From assembly GCA_947492575.1 (NCBI GenBank), contig CANLNK010000001.1, forward strand, positions 744,001 through 808,000: a DNA stretch of 64,000 bases, read 5' to 3'. The notes beneath the pieces were generated by a model. It had not been told where the DNA came from. It did no database searches and saw only the letters and a list, made by a program, of their open reading frames with translations. Each line of letters starts with the position of its first letter. Position 1 is the stretch's first letter. Source of the DNA: an uncultured Thalassotalea sp. (GTDB taxonomy: Bacteria; Pseudomonadota; Gammaproteobacteria; Enterobacterales; Alteromonadaceae). Made by a program: the position numbers and the translations under genes. Below, piece by piece: positions 18,616-27,359 of this stretch.

Positions 18616-19356
18616 CTATCCACAGACAGGGCAATTAGCTTGCTTTTGCAGTCCTATGGTTTGCCAAGTCTGGCTTAATCCATCAAAAAGTTGCAGTTGG
18701 CTGTCGTTAACGGGATTACCTGTTAATAGCTTTATCGCCGTCAATGCCTGCATGCCAGCAACGATGGCGAGTATTGGCCCTAATATGCCTAAAGTCTGGC
18801 AGTTTTCTTCAACTTGCTGATCGCTTTCGGGAAACAAGCATTGATAACAGGCATGGCCTTCATGCGATCGAATTAACATGGTTTGTCCGCTTAAACCTGT
18901 TGCTGCACCGATAATCAATGGCACTTGGAATTGATGACAGTAATGGTTCATCAAATAACGGGTGGCAAGGTTGTCCGTGCAGTCGATCACTAAATCAACC
19001 TCAGGCAACACCTCTTCTGCTAACTCGTCATTGAACATTTCGTCAATACCTTCAATATCGATGAAGCTATTTTGCAGGCTTAATTTCTCTTGAGCGACTT
19101 CTGCTTTGTTGTTACCTATGTCGTTTTCATTGAATAACACTTGTCGCTGCAAATTTGTGCTTTCTACTACATCACCATCACAAATAATCAGCTTACCGAT
19201 GCCAGCACTAGCAAGGTAGAGACTAACAGGACAGCCAAGCCCGCCCATGCCAACGATAAGTACGCTGGCAGATTGCAATTCTAATTGGCCTGATTCTCCT
19301 ATGTCTTTGAGCATAATTTGGCGGCCATATCTTAGCTGTTCTTGTGAGGTAAGCAT
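18616..19356 (-). CDS. moeB: Molybdopterin-synthase adenylyltransferase MoeB
   Basis: Adenylates the C-terminal Gly-Gly of MoaD so that sulfur can be loaded. A ThiF/E1-type fold: nucleotide loop 'VLIVGMGGLGCPVSLYLASA', 'NLQRQVLF', and the zinc-binding pairs 'CYQC' (mid-protein) and 'CPVC' (C-terminus). MoeB and ThiF are hard to separate by sequence; the position at the end of the moa-mod operon favours MoeB. The protein is 246 residues, like E. coli MoeB (249). It starts 35 bp after modC. Confidence 0.9.
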   Translation of the reverse strand: MLTSQEQLRYGRQIMLKDIGESGQLELQSASVLIVGMGGLGCPVSLYLASAGIGKLIICDGDVVESTNLQRQVLFNENDIGNNKAEVAQEKLSLQNSFIDIEGIDEMFNDELAEEVLPEVDLVIDCTDNLATRYLMNHYCHQFQVPLIIGAATGLSGQTMLIRSHEGHACYQCLFPESDQQVEENCQTLGILGPILAIVAGMQALTAIKLLTGNPVNDSQLQLFDGLSQTWQTIGLQKQANCPVCG

Positions 19357-19391
19357 TAATATTTCCTTCTAAATTCAGGTGGTATAAGTTA

Positions 19392-20654
19392 CTAGCTCAG
19401 ACGTTTAATCGCACCTGCTTTAAATTGCAGGTAAATGGTTTGTCCAACACTAATGTCTAATTTATACAATGAATACAAGCTAATGGTGGCGAAAAATACT
19501 TGCCCTTTCACGTCGCAGCTCACCAGCGCATGCTTCTCTGTAGTGCTGATATCGCTGATCTTAGCTTCGATATGATTGACGATAGAGCTGTTGTGTTCAG
19601 CATATGTTGAGAGGCTGATATCACTTGCTAAAATAAACGCACTAATGTTATCGCTGCCTTCTAAACCTATATCATTACGTAGCGGAGATTCTATCTGTTC
19701 TTGCATGGCATAAAGTTCTACACCATTTTCCAACGCAATTGTCACTAAGCCAACGTTTTGAGCCAGTTCCGAATGAGTCGGCCTTGCGACTGTACCCACA
19801 ATAGCAGTTTGTGGCGCTAGTATATTCTTCGCAGTGCTTCGAATAGTTTGAGCATCATCGTTTGAATAACTCTCGGCTGTTGAACCATGGCTTAAGTCGT
19901 TGATAACGTGTTGAGTAAGACCTTTGTTAATGAGCTGTCCTTTGGCAAATACCCATAAATGGTCTGACAGAAAAAGGTGTTCATCGACGTTGTGACTCAC
20001 AAAGATAATAGGTGTTTGAGTGTATCGCTGCAGGGTTTTGATTAACTTCAAAATCTGCCACTTGCTGTCTCTATCTAGCGCTGTAACCGGTTCGTCTAGC
20101 AGCAATAGTCTTGGCTCTGCCAATGCTGCTTGGACAATAGCGACACGTTGCCTTTCTCCACCTGAGAGCGAGCTAATATCACGATTGAGTAGGTGCTCGA
20201 TACCTGCCTGTTGGACAATATTATCTATATTAAGCAGCTGTATATCAGTACTTATTTTTTTACGCTTTTTAACCCGCTTTCTGCCATACAGTAAGTTATC
20301 GTAGACACTTAAATGAGGCAGCAGGGTATCGTGTTGGAAAACGCCGACTATGTCTCGTTGGTGGCTGGCTAAATTGGTATTTTCTTGGCTTGAATAGAGT
20401 AACTCATCGTTATACGAAATTTCACCTTCTGTTGGCGTGGTGATGCCAGCAATGATTTTTAACAGCGTTGATTTACCTGCACCTGAGTGACCGAAAAAGC
20501 CCGTGATGCCATTGAGTGCAAGTTGCTCATCAATAGTTAATAAAAATGGGCTTTCTGAACCATTTATTCTAGTCTTATCAGGGTGTTGATACCTTATCGA
20601 TAAGGACAGTTGTTCTATGCCTTCGGTCATTGAGCTATCCGTTGTTCTGGCCAT
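19392..20654 (-). CDS. modC: Molybdate ABC transporter ATP-binding protein ModC
   Basis: ATPase of the molybdate importer. The Walker A motif is 'GHSGAGKSTLL', the signature is 'LSGGERQRVAI', Walker B is 'RLLLLDEP' and the switch His is in 'IIFVSHN'. After the ATPase (about 1-235) come about 180 residues ending in a TOBE/MOP-type molybdate-sensing domain, as in E. coli ModC. It is longer than E. coli ModC (352) because of a linker near 260-290. Start: ATG 20654 with AAGGTG 5 bp upstream, overlapping the end of modB by 20 bp; an ATG at 20630 would remove eight residues. Confidence 0.93.
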   Translation of the reverse strand: MARTTDSSMTEGIEQLSLSIRYQHPDKTRINGSESPFLLTIDEQLALNGITGFFGHSGAGKSTLLKIIAGITTPTEGEISYNDELLYSSQENTNLASHQRDIVGVFQHDTLLPHLSVYDNLLYGRKRVKKRKKISTDIQLLNIDNIVQQAGIEHLLNRDISSLSGGERQRVAIVQAALAEPRLLLLDEPVTALDRDSKWQILKLIKTLQRYTQTPIIFVSHNVDEHLFLSDHLWVFAKGQLINKGLTQHVINDLSHGSTAESYSNDDAQTIRSTAKNILAPQTAIVGTVARPTHSELAQNVGLVTIALENGVELYAMQEQIESPLRNDIGLEGSDNISAFILASDISLSTYAEHNSSIVNHIEAKISDISTTEKHALVSCDVKGQVFFATISLYSLYKLDISVGQTIYLQFKAGAIKRLS

Positions 20655-21360
20655 TAGACACCTTGATTGCATGCTTGTTACGACTAGCTTGTGCATATTG
20701 CTGCGTGTAATTGAGCAAATAAACCAGCGATAACACTATCACAGAGCCAATTAACAATATCGCTGATAATTGATGAGCGGCTGAATAGTTAAAGGCCTCT
20801 ACATGATCGAATAAGGCGATAGACAGTACACGGGTTTCATCAGGGATATTGCCGCCAATCATTAACACTACCCCAAATTCGCCAACAGTATGTGCAAAAC
20901 CAAGAGTCGCAGCTGTGATAAAGCTGGTTTTAGTTAACGGCAACACTACGCTGAAAAAGCGATCAAACTTCGAAGCACCTAGCATCGCAGCTTTGTCGAG
21001 CACGTTCTGATCTATTTGTTCAAAGGCTTTTTGCAAGGGTTGAACAACGAAGGGCAGTGAATAAAAAAGAGAGCCTATTACAATGGCTGAAAAGCTAAAT
21101 GCCAGCTGAGTTCCTGTAACGCTTTGCCAAAACTGGCCGGGCAGGGCATCTGGAGAGAATGCTAATAATAGGTAGAAACCAAGTACCGTTGGTGGCAATA
21201 CTAGTGGTAGTGCGACTAAGGCTTCAATCACCACGCGCCACCTAGATTCGAATCGGCTTAACCACCATGCTAGTGGCGTACCTAAGGCAAGCAAAATTAT
21301 CGTGGTGATGCCTGCGAGTTTTAAGGTTGTGATAGTCGCTAGCCAGTCGAGTTCAGACAT
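20635..21360 (-). CDS. modB: Molybdate ABC transporter permease ModB
   Basis: Membrane permease of the molybdate importer, 241 residues with five or six hydrophobic helices. The binding-protein-dependent EAA loop is visible as 'KAAMLGASKFDRFFSVVLPL'. The sequence 'LPLVLPPTVLGFYLL' is typical of ModB. Its ATG overlaps the modA stop as TAATG, so the two are translationally coupled, and modC overlaps its 3' end. Confidence 0.95.
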   Translation of the reverse strand: MSELDWLATITTLKLAGITTIILLALGTPLAWWLSRFESRWRVVIEALVALPLVLPPTVLGFYLLLAFSPDALPGQFWQSVTGTQLAFSFSAIVIGSLFYSLPFVVQPLQKAFEQIDQNVLDKAAMLGASKFDRFFSVVLPLTKTSFITAATLGFAHTVGEFGVVLMIGGNIPDETRVLSIALFDHVEAFNYSAAHQLSAILLIGSVIVLSLVYLLNYTQQYAQASRNKHAIKVSNGQNNG

Positions 21361-22271
21361 TAGTGTTGCTCCATTGTCAGAAGCTTATTTTCTAGTGCTT
21401 CATTTTTGGCTAACTGAGACTGAGAAAGCGGCAGATAGCCTAATTCACTTAGCTTTAATTGCACGCTTTCGGTACGAAAATAATCGATTAACAGTTCGGC
21501 GGTTTCTGCATTCTTACTGGTTGCTAGAACGCCAGCATATTGAATTAGCTGTTCAGGATTCTTTAGCGGTACAGGGACTGTCAAAAGCTGGTGGGCAACC
21601 AGTTGGCCCGATGATACAAAGCCAGCATCGACAGCTTTAGTGCGCACTTGCTGAAACGTCTGACCTACATTGCTTCCGACAATAAGTGATTTTTTATAAG
21701 CTTCCCAAAGCCCATGTTCACTTAGCCAAGCTTTAGCGGCTAAGCCATAAGGGGCTGTCTCGGGATTTGCTATCGCGATACGTGGAAAATTTCTAGGGTG
21801 ATTCTTGATGTCTGCCAACGTCATATTCGGGTGTTTTGCGGAAAACAAACTCAGCTGTCCGAGGGTATAGGGCCTAACCGTATTCCACAGTAAATGTTTA
21901 GACACTTTGAGCTTTTCAGGGCGAAGCTTGTCTGCAGAGAAAAATGCGTCGTAGGGCGCGCCGTGTTTAATTTGTTGGTAAATACTCCCAGAGGCGCCAT
22001 TAATCCATTGCACGCTCACCTTGTATTGCTTTTCAAAAACTGGGGTTAGCGCTTTTGCTGTCGCGAGGAAATTGCTCGCAACCGCAACTTTCAGTGTAAC
22101 TTTTTCCGCTGTGATTTTTTCCAGCGTAACTTTTTCCTGCGTGACTTTTACTTTACTCTCAGGCTTTGCTTTTTTATCCATGATTGCAGCAGTTGCCGAA
22201 AAGCTCATAATAAAGCTGAATAAAACACTACAAATGAGGGCAATTAAGATGAGAAATGATGTCTTTTTCAT
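21360..22271 (-). CDS. modA: Molybdate-binding periplasmic protein ModA
   Basis: Periplasmic receptor that captures molybdate or tungstate and delivers it to ModBC. A signal peptide (about 1-29, 'LILIALICSVLFSFIM' core, AxA-like 'SATAA') is followed by an unusual linker of four imperfect 5-residue repeats (VTQEK VTLEK ITAEK VTLK) before the binding-protein fold begins at 'VAVASNFLATAKAL', with 'INGASGSIYQQI' and 'VGSNVGQTFQQV' as oxyanion-site segments. I use ATG 22271; the longer frame needs TTG 22283. It lies 8 bp after moaE, placing molybdate uptake and cofactor synthesis in one operon. Confidence 0.93.
   Translation of the reverse strand: MKKTSFLILIALICSVLFSFIMSFSATAAIMDKKAKPESKVKVTQEKVTLEKITAEKVTLKVAVASNFLATAKALTPVFEKQYKVSVQWINGASGSIYQQIKHGAPYDAFFSADKLRPEKLKVSKHLLWNTVRPYTLGQLSLFSAKHPNMTLADIKNHPRNFPRIAIANPETAPYGLAAKAWLSEHGLWEAYKKSLIVGSNVGQTFQQVRTKAVDAGFVSSGQLVAHQLLTVPVPLKNPEQLIQYAGVLATSKNAETAELLIDYFRTESVQLKLSELGYLPLSQSQLAKNEALENKLLTMEQH
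22089..22145 (-). repeat. 15-bp coding repeat in the ModA linker
   Basis: About four imperfect copies of a 15-bp unit (plus-strand form like GTAACTTTTTCCTGC) encode VT(Q/L)EK-type pentapeptides between the ModA signal peptide and the mature fold. Slippage could change the linker length without breaking the frame. Confidence 0.7.
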
Positions 22272-22279
22272 ACTGCGCT

Positions 22280-22747
22280 TCAAGACCAGTGAGCCGCCTT
22301 TTCTTGATCGCTTGCCTTGGCTTCAACCCACTCATCAGTGCGTGAATCGCCATTAGCGCGGGTTTCTTTTTTCCAAAAAGGGGCGCTGACTTTGAGATAG
22401 TCCATAATAAATTCTGCAGCTGCAAACGCATCACCGCGGTGTTCGCTGGTGACGCCAACAAACACAATATTGTCGCCTAGATAAAGTTGGCCGACGCGAT
22501 GAATGACGACAATTCGGTTTAATTGCCACTTAGCTCTCGCTTGTTGGCAAATATCGGCAAGTAGCTTGTTGGTCATTGCAGGGTAGTGTTCTAAGAATAA
22601 CCCTGTGACATCGTGCCCATCATTGCGCTTTCGCACTCTGCCAGTGAAGGTCACCATAGCGCCATCATCGACATTTGCGTTAGTTAACTTGTCAACTTCA
22701 TCTGCGATCGAAAAGTCTTCAACGCTGACACGGATAAAAGTATCCAC
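22280..22747 (-). CDS. moaE: Molybdopterin synthase large subunit MoaE
   Basis: With MoaD forms the heterotetramer that adds the dithiolene sulfurs to cyclic pyranopterin monophosphate. At 155 residues it has 'GAMVTFTGRVR', the conserved 'LEHYPAMT', 'HRVG.L..GD' and the catalytic-lysine region 'APFWKKE'. It starts 6 bp after moaD and is followed by modA. Confidence 0.96.
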   Translation of the reverse strand: MDTFIRVSVEDFSIADEVDKLTNANVDDGAMVTFTGRVRKRNDGHDVTGLFLEHYPAMTNKLLADICQQARAKWQLNRIVVIHRVGQLYLGDNIVFVGVTSEHRGDAFAAAEFIMDYLKVSAPFWKKETRANGDSRTDEWVEAKASDQEKAAHWS

Positions 22748-22753
22748 GGCCAG

Positions 22754-23005
22754 TTATCCTCCCGTCACCGGCGGAAAGTAAGCAATCTCATCTCCAGATT
22801 TTAATGCTTGTGCTTTATCAGCTACTTGTTGATTAACTGCGGTAATGATATTGCTAGCGAGTAACGACTTTTGCCACTCTGGATATTGGCCAACGAGGTG
22901 TTTTGTTAAATCTGCTACCGTCCAACTCTCAGCGGGCGTTTCAATGATAAGCTTGTCTGTACCGAGCCTTTCACGAAGTTGAGCAAAAAATAAAACTGTT
23001 AACAT
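22754..23005 (-). CDS. moaD: Molybdopterin synthase sulfur carrier MoaD
   Basis: A ubiquitin-like sulfur carrier of 83 residues that ends in the required Gly-Gly ('PPVTGG'), which is adenylated by MoeB and thiocarboxylated. The start '[15 protein letters not shown]' is typical. I choose the ATG at 23005, which overlaps the end of moaC by 7 bp; an upstream in-frame start at 23023 would add six unsupported residues. Order moaC-moaD-moaE is the same as E. coli. Confidence 0.94.
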   Translation of the reverse strand: MLTVLFFAQLRERLGTDKLIIETPAESWTVADLTKHLVGQYPEWQKSLLASNIITAVNQQVADKAQALKSGDEIAYFPPVTGG

Positions 23006-23487
23006 TGTTGCGAGTGCTCCCAATGGCCGGTTTTACCGCCTGATTTTGTCAGCACTTTGATGCCGCTAATTTCCATTGCTGGATCTACTGCCTTACACAT
23101 ATCAAATAAGGTTAACAAGGCTACTGATGCTGCGGTTAGTGCTTCCATTTCCACGCCAGTTTGACCGGAAAGCTTACAAAGAGAAGTTACTTTAACGCTA
23201 TTGGTTTCGGCTATAGGCGTAAAATCGACTTGTACCTTAGTGAGCATCAGAGGGTGGCAAAGTGGAATTAAGTCGCCGCACTTTTTAGCTGCTTGAATGC
23301 CTGCGATACGCGCAACAGCAAAAACATCACCTTTCTTGTGTTTACCTTCGGTAATCATCTCAAACGTTTCTGGCGTCATTGAAATGTAACCTTCGGCACT
23401 TGCTTGACGTTGCGTGACCGCTTTGTCGGTGACATCCACCATGTTCGCTTCGCCTTTGGCATTGAGGTGTGAAAGAATAGCGCTCAT
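22999..23487 (-). CDS. moaC: Cyclic pyranopterin monophosphate synthase MoaC
   Basis: Converts 3',8-cyclo-GTP, made by MoaA, to cPMP. The 162-residue protein has '[18 protein letters not shown]' at the start, the active-site segment '[11 protein letters not shown]' and '[19 protein letters not shown]' with catalytic Lys and Asp further on ('FDMCKAVDP'). Its first base overlaps the last base of moaB. It is fully consistent with E. coli MoaC (161 residues). Confidence 0.97.
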   Translation of the reverse strand: MSAILSHLNAKGEANMVDVTDKAVTQRQASAEGYISMTPETFEMITEGKHKKGDVFAVARIAGIQAAKKCGDLIPLCHPLMLTKVQVDFTPIAETNSVKVTSLCKLSGQTGVEMEALTAASVALLTLFDMCKAVDPAMEISGIKVLTKSGGKTGHWEHSQQC

Positions 23488-24032
23488 TAGTTTCTTGTCT
23501 CACAACCGTTGGCGTTCATACCTTTCAAATGTGGGGCGAAGTTGCATGGTTTATGATTTGAGGTAATTTGCTCTGAAATTAATTTGTCCCATGCTGTTTT
23601 ACAGGCATTTGAAGAACCAGGTACACAGAAAATCACTGTTCCATTAGCCATCCCCGCTAGCGCACGAGACTGAATGGTCGAGGTGCCAATTTCTCCTAAA
23701 GAGATATGACGGAAGATTTCGCCAAACCCTTCAATATTCTTATCGAATAACGGTTGGATCGCTTCTGGTGTGTTGTCGCGAGCAGTAAAGCCTGTGCCGC
23801 CAGTTGAGATAACAACTTGTACATCGTCACTGGCAATCCACTTCGACATAATAGCGCGAAGCTGATACACATCGTCTTTAACGATAGCTTTCTCTGCTAA
23901 TTTATGGCCCGCTTCTGTAAGGCGGTCAACTAATACTTTCCCCGAAGTATCAGTGCTTTCATCTCGCGTGTCAGATACGGTTAATACGGCAATATTTAGT
24001 GGAATAAATTCGTCCAATGAAGCTTTCGCCAT
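23487..24032 (-). CDS. moaB: Molybdenum cofactor biosynthesis protein MoaB (MogA-like)
   Basis: A MogA/MoaB-fold protein that binds or adenylates molybdopterin. Visible are '[18 protein letters not shown]', the '[18 protein letters not shown]' substrate loop, and '[19 protein letters not shown]'. No mogA is otherwise present here, so this protein may do the MPT adenylation. The start is the second of two tandem ATGs (24032), with AGGAG 6 bp upstream; it overlaps the mobA stop as TGATG. Confidence 0.93.
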   Translation of the reverse strand: MAKASLDEFIPLNIAVLTVSDTRDESTDTSGKVLVDRLTEAGHKLAEKAIVKDDVYQLRAIMSKWIASDDVQVVISTGGTGFTARDNTPEAIQPLFDKNIEGFGEIFRHISLGEIGTSTIQSRALAGMANGTVIFCVPGSSNACKTAWDKLISEQITSNHKPCNFAPHLKGMNANGCETRN

Positions 24033-24664
24033 CATGCACTCCTGATAAGGTTTAGTTGCTGCTGAGCAGCGCGCCACTGCTCAGGTGTATTAGTGTTTGT
24101 TAAGGTCGACGGCGCTTGGCAACGAATCGCTTGATGCGGCATGCTACTTAACATAGCTTTCATCGACGGCCCATTTTTCTTGTTTTTGCTCTGCCCAGAG
24201 CAGTGGTGTTCAAACAAACTAGTCAAGGCTTGCTGGTTAAACTGCTGGTTAAAATACATGTCGGTAAAGACATTATTGGGCAAATAAAGTGGCAAGGCGT
24301 GATCGTTAAAATACGTCGCCTTTTGACTAAGTTCGCCAGCGCGTTTCAAATTTGCTAACACATCAGGTGTCATCAAGGGTAAATCAACAGGAATAATCAA
24401 CGCAGCTTTACAAGCTTGCGAAGACATGACGGAATAGATGCCGCCAACGGGCCCCAAATGCTGCACGGTATCAGCAATGCCTTGTTTTGTGCCACTAACA
24501 ACCACGTGGTTGATGCCAATGCTTTTCAGTAACGATTGGCTAAAGTCCAACATGTTTTGATTATTTTGGGTTTCAAGCTGGCTTTTGTCTTGCCCCATAC
24601 GAGTAGATTGACCGCCTGCGAGAACAATGCCGATACAGTCTGGTTGTGAACTCAATGACATCAT
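24032..24664 (-). CDS. mobA: Molybdenum cofactor guanylyltransferase MobA
   Basis: Joins GMP to Mo-molybdopterin to form the guanine dinucleotide cofactor used by DMSO-reductase-family enzymes such as nitrate, formate and TMAO enzymes. The nucleotidyltransferase loop 'GIVLAGGQSTRMGQDKSQL' is complete, and 'ALIIPVDLPLMTPDVL' carries the Mg-binding Asp. It overlaps moaA by one base and moaB by one base, so it is translationally embedded in the operon. Presence of mobA shows that the cell makes bis-MGD enzymes. Confidence 0.94.
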   Translation of the reverse strand: MMSLSSQPDCIGIVLAGGQSTRMGQDKSQLETQNNQNMLDFSQSLLKSIGINHVVVSGTKQGIADTVQHLGPVGGIYSVMSSQACKAALIIPVDLPLMTPDVLANLKRAGELSQKATYFNDHALPLYLPNNVFTDMYFNQQFNQQALTSLFEHHCSGQSKNKKNGPSMKAMLSSMPHQAIRCQAPSTLTNTNTPEQWRAAQQQLNLIRSA

Positions 24665-25635
24665 TAACCTCCCAGCATGGCGAGATGTTTGGTAGCACCT
24701 GTCAATTTGTCTTGTAGGAAGTGGCTAACTTTTTTATCTGACATTAATGAGGTGATGTGCGCGGCAACCGTTTCACTATCCGCTTCGGTCAATAACGGGC
24801 GTAATTCGTGTCCATGTTCAGCGAATAGACATAAGTGTAACTTGCCCAAGGAACTAACTCTGAGCCTGTTACATGTAGCACAAAAATCTTTGCTGTAAGG
24901 CATGATTAAACCGATGGTACCTTGGTAGTCAGGGTGACAAAACTCTTGTGCAGGACCTGCTGTTTTCTCTCGTATTTGCTCACTCCAGCCATTTGCCAAT
25001 AGGTACTGCTTTATCTCTTCACCTTGCACGTGCTGCTCGTCAAAGAAGGTCGTATTGTCGCCTGTTTGCATAAGTTCGATAAATCGGAGCGAGATCGGCA
25101 TACCTTTTACCCACGAAAGAAATTGCTCTAGCGATTGGTAGTTAAAATTGCGCATTAGCACCGTATTAACTTTCACTTTCAGATTAGGATGCGCAACCGC
25201 TAAATCGATACCTTTCAAAATGGTGTCTAATTTGTCGTGACCAGTAATCAGGTTGAATTGTTTGGCGTCCAAACTATCGATACTCACATTGAGTGCATCA
25301 AGGCCTGCATCTATCCATTGTGGTAGCATCTCTGGCAGTTTGTAGCCATTGGTCGTAATTGCCACCTGCTTAATGCCTGGCGTTTGTTTACAGGTTTTTA
25401 TAACCTCTGGCAAATCTTTACGAAGTGATGGCTCGCCGCCGGTAATGCGAATTTTTTCAGTACCGAGTGAAGCAAAGGTTTGAGCGACATTGCGAATTTC
25501 AGGCAAGCTTAAAAACTGCCTGTCGTGATCACATTGATAACCATCAGGCAGACAATATTGGCAACGAAAGTTGCAAACGTCGGTAATAGAGAGCCTCAGG
25601 TAATAAAACCTGCGACCAAAAGTATCTGTAAGCAT
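24664..25635 (-). CDS. moaA: GTP 3',8-cyclase MoaA (radical SAM)
   Basis: First enzyme of Moco synthesis: radical-SAM cyclisation of GTP. The N-terminal cluster motif is CxxxCxxC in 'CNFRCQYC'; the C-terminal substrate-side cluster is 'CATCNRLRVSSLGKLHLC'; the chain ends in the conserved Gly-Gly ('LAMLGG') needed for activity. It is the first gene of the ten-gene moaA-mobA-moaBCDE-modABC-moeB set, all overlapping or closely spaced, and is preceded by a probable Moco riboswitch. Confidence 0.97.
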   Translation of the reverse strand: MLTDTFGRRFYYLRLSITDVCNFRCQYCLPDGYQCDHDRQFLSLPEIRNVAQTFASLGTEKIRITGGEPSLRKDLPEVIKTCKQTPGIKQVAITTNGYKLPEMLPQWIDAGLDALNVSIDSLDAKQFNLITGHDKLDTILKGIDLAVAHPNLKVKVNTVLMRNFNYQSLEQFLSWVKGMPISLRFIELMQTGDNTTFFDEQHVQGEEIKQYLLANGWSEQIREKTAGPAQEFCHPDYQGTIGLIMPYSKDFCATCNRLRVSSLGKLHLCLFAEHGHELRPLLTEADSETVAAHITSLMSDKKVSHFLQDKLTGATKHLAMLGG

Positions 25636-25639
25636 TCAA

Positions 25640-25775
25640 CCTTTCCAAGTACGGGAGGCTAACGCGTTTCCTAGTTAACCCTGGCAACATAAGAGACTAA
25701 CGCTATTGCATTGGTCGCTTGTTACGGCTTAAACGGCATATTGTTAAACGTAGCGCGCATAAGCTCGGTGAATAA
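25640..25775 (-). ncRNA. Probable Moco (molybdenum cofactor) riboswitch in the moaA leader
   Basis: The 140-nt moaA leader, read on the minus strand, begins near a CACCGAGC element and ends in GCCTCCCGTACTTGGAAAGG a few bases before the moaA ATG. That 3' block, with the preceding AGGGTTAACTAGGAAAC, resembles the conserved 3' side of the Moco RNA motif found before moaA in gammaproteobacteria, where cofactor binding reduces expression. The AAGG of the last element would also be the moaA Shine-Dalgarno. The call rests on recall of the consensus; the covariance model was not run. Confidence 0.62.
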
Positions 25776-25918
25776 ATTTGTACGTTTAGCATATGCAACA
25801 ACACAAAAAACTACAAGCTTTAGCGGCTGCTTGGGATATAAGGGGTTGAAGTAGCTTATGCCAATTTAGCGTTTTAGTTACTGGCACTGGCTGCACCACT
25901 ACTCAATTATTCAATGCA

Positions 25919-25938
25919 ATAACCTTAAAAAAGGTTAT
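25919..25938. promoter_or_regulatory. Inverted repeat upstream of moeA, candidate operator
   Basis: A perfect 8-bp inverted repeat ATAACCTT-AAAA-AAGGTTAT lies about 45 bp before the moeA start. It is not the E. coli ModE box as I know it, and there is no T-tract for termination. A regulator-binding site for moeA is possible. The rest of the 25636-25983 gap is the moaA leader and the two divergent promoters. Confidence 0.4.
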
Positions 25939-25983
25939 ATTAATTGGCATTCCTCATTAAGACGTAAATCATTGGGACATTTC

Positions 25984-27249
25984 GTGACTAGTTGTTTTAG
26001 CCAACCTAATTTATTGCCGTTCGAACAAGCTCAACAAATTATCGCAGACAACCTCGAGCTCAGGCTCTCTTCAGAAAACATCGCTATTGAGAAAGCCTTA
26101 GGCCGAGTATTAGCTGAAAACGTGATAAGCCCTGTTAATGTGCCTCCTCACAACAATTCTGCAATGGATGGCTATGCCTTCAATGCTGAGAGTTTAAAAG
26201 AGAATAAAACGCTTACATTAGTGGGTCGTGCAATGGCTGGCACGCCTTTTCAAGGCAAGGTGGAGATAGGTCAGTGTGTCCGTATAATGACAGGCGCAAA
26301 ACTTCCTGAAGGTTGTGATTCGGTTGAAATGCAAGAGAATACGGAAGTTAAAGAGAGTCAATCTAATGCTACTGATGGTACACAAGTCAGTTTTTTGCAA
26401 GCGGTAAGAGCAGGGCAGCATGTAAGGTATGCAGGCGAGGATATCCGCTTAGATGATTGCATACTTGCAAACGGTAAAACCTTAACCTCAGTAGATATTG
26501 GCACATTGGCTAGTGTTGGTGTTGCTAAAGTCGCGGTCGTTAAACCATTGACTGTTGCATTGATAGCCACAGGGGATGAGTTAAAACAACCGGGAGAAGC
26601 CTTAACGGAGGGCGATATATATGAAAGTAATCGCTATTTTTTGTCGTCGATGCTGGAAAAACTTAACGTTAAGGTGATTGACTTTGGTGTAATTCCTGAC
26701 GACAAAGCGCTCATTACCCAGGCGTTTAGCGATGCAAATAGGCAGGCGGATGTGGTTATTTCGAGTGGCGGGGTGTCAGTTGGTGACGCTGACTACACTA
26801 AGCAAGTACTCAATGAGCAAGGTGATATTGGTTTTTGGAAGATAGCAATGAAACCGGGCAAACCATTTGCTTTTGGAAAATTTTCGCAAAGTTATTTTTT
26901 CGGCTTGCCAGGTAATCCGGTATCAGCACTCGTGACGTTTTATCAGTTAGTCGTGCCGGCGCTATATCAGTTGATGGAAGCAGAGGTGCCTAAACGAATT
27001 CAATTACAAGCTAAGACCACAACAGACCTGAAAAAAGCCCCTGGGCGTATGGATTTTCAGCGAGCTGTTTGGTCAATGTCTGATAGCGGCGATCTGAAAG
27101 TGACTTCTACTGGTGCGCAAGGCTCAGGTATTCTCACTAGCATTGCAAAAGCCAATTGCTTTATTTTGTTGCCACAAGAGCAGGGTAGAGTTAGTGCTGG
27201 AGAAAGCGTAACGATAGAGCTGTTCGATTCTCTTTTACTTCCTAAATAG
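25984..27249 (+). CDS. moeA: Molybdopterin molybdenumtransferase MoeA
   Basis: Inserts molybdate into adenylylated molybdopterin. All domains are visible: the N-terminal 'NVPPHNNSAMDGYAFN' segment, the lasso domain 'RIMTGAKLPEGCDSVEMQEN', the MogA-like domain with 'VALIATGDEL', 'IYESNRYF' and 'VISSGGVSVGDADYTKQVL', then 'MKPGKPFAFG' and 'FGLPGNPVSALVTF'. I use GTG 25984, which has GGGA 6 bp upstream; TTG 25972 is also open. It is divergent from the moa operon and monocistronic. Confidence 0.93.
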   Translation: MTSCFSQPNLLPFEQAQQIIADNLELRLSSENIAIEKALGRVLAENVISPVNVPPHNNSAMDGYAFNAESLKENKTLTLVGRAMAGTPFQGKVEIGQCVRIMTGAKLPEGCDSVEMQENTEVKESQSNATDGTQVSFLQAVRAGQHVRYAGEDIRLDDCILANGKTLTSVDIGTLASVGVAKVAVVKPLTVALIATGDELKQPGEALTEGDIYESNRYFLSSMLEKLNVKVIDFGVIPDDKALITQAFSDANRQADVVISSGGVSVGDADYTKQVLNEQGDIGFWKIAMKPGKPFAFGKFSQSYFFGLPGNPVSALVTFYQLVVPALYQLMEAEVPKRIQLQAKTTTDLKKAPGRMDFQRAVWSMSDSGDLKVTSTGAQGSGILTSIAKANCFILLPQEQGRVSAGESVTIELFDSLLLPK

Positions 27250-27271
27250 TTAACGCTTATCTCACTAAATA

Positions 27272-27306
27272 AAGCAGAACTCTCAATACCGAAAGTTCTG
27301 CTTGTT
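27272..27306. terminator. Terminator between moeA and the cyanophycinase gene
   Basis: A 10-bp stem AAGCAGAACT / AGTTCTGCTT is followed by GTTT on the plus strand; A residues precede it. It lies downstream of both converging genes. The short T-run makes it weaker than others in the window. Confidence 0.55.
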
Positions 27307-27359
27307 TAACTTTACACAGCTACTCCTCTCAAAAAGCTCTTAGAGGCAAACTGAATAAG

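Noticed and set aside
22228-22467. Minus-strand frame overlapping moaE and modA
   Set aside because: It overlaps two well-supported genes in another frame and has no recognisable product.
25919-25938. Inverted repeat before moeA as a ModE box
   Set aside because: The sequence does not match the TATATA-rich ModE consensus known to me; kept only as an unnamed candidate operator.
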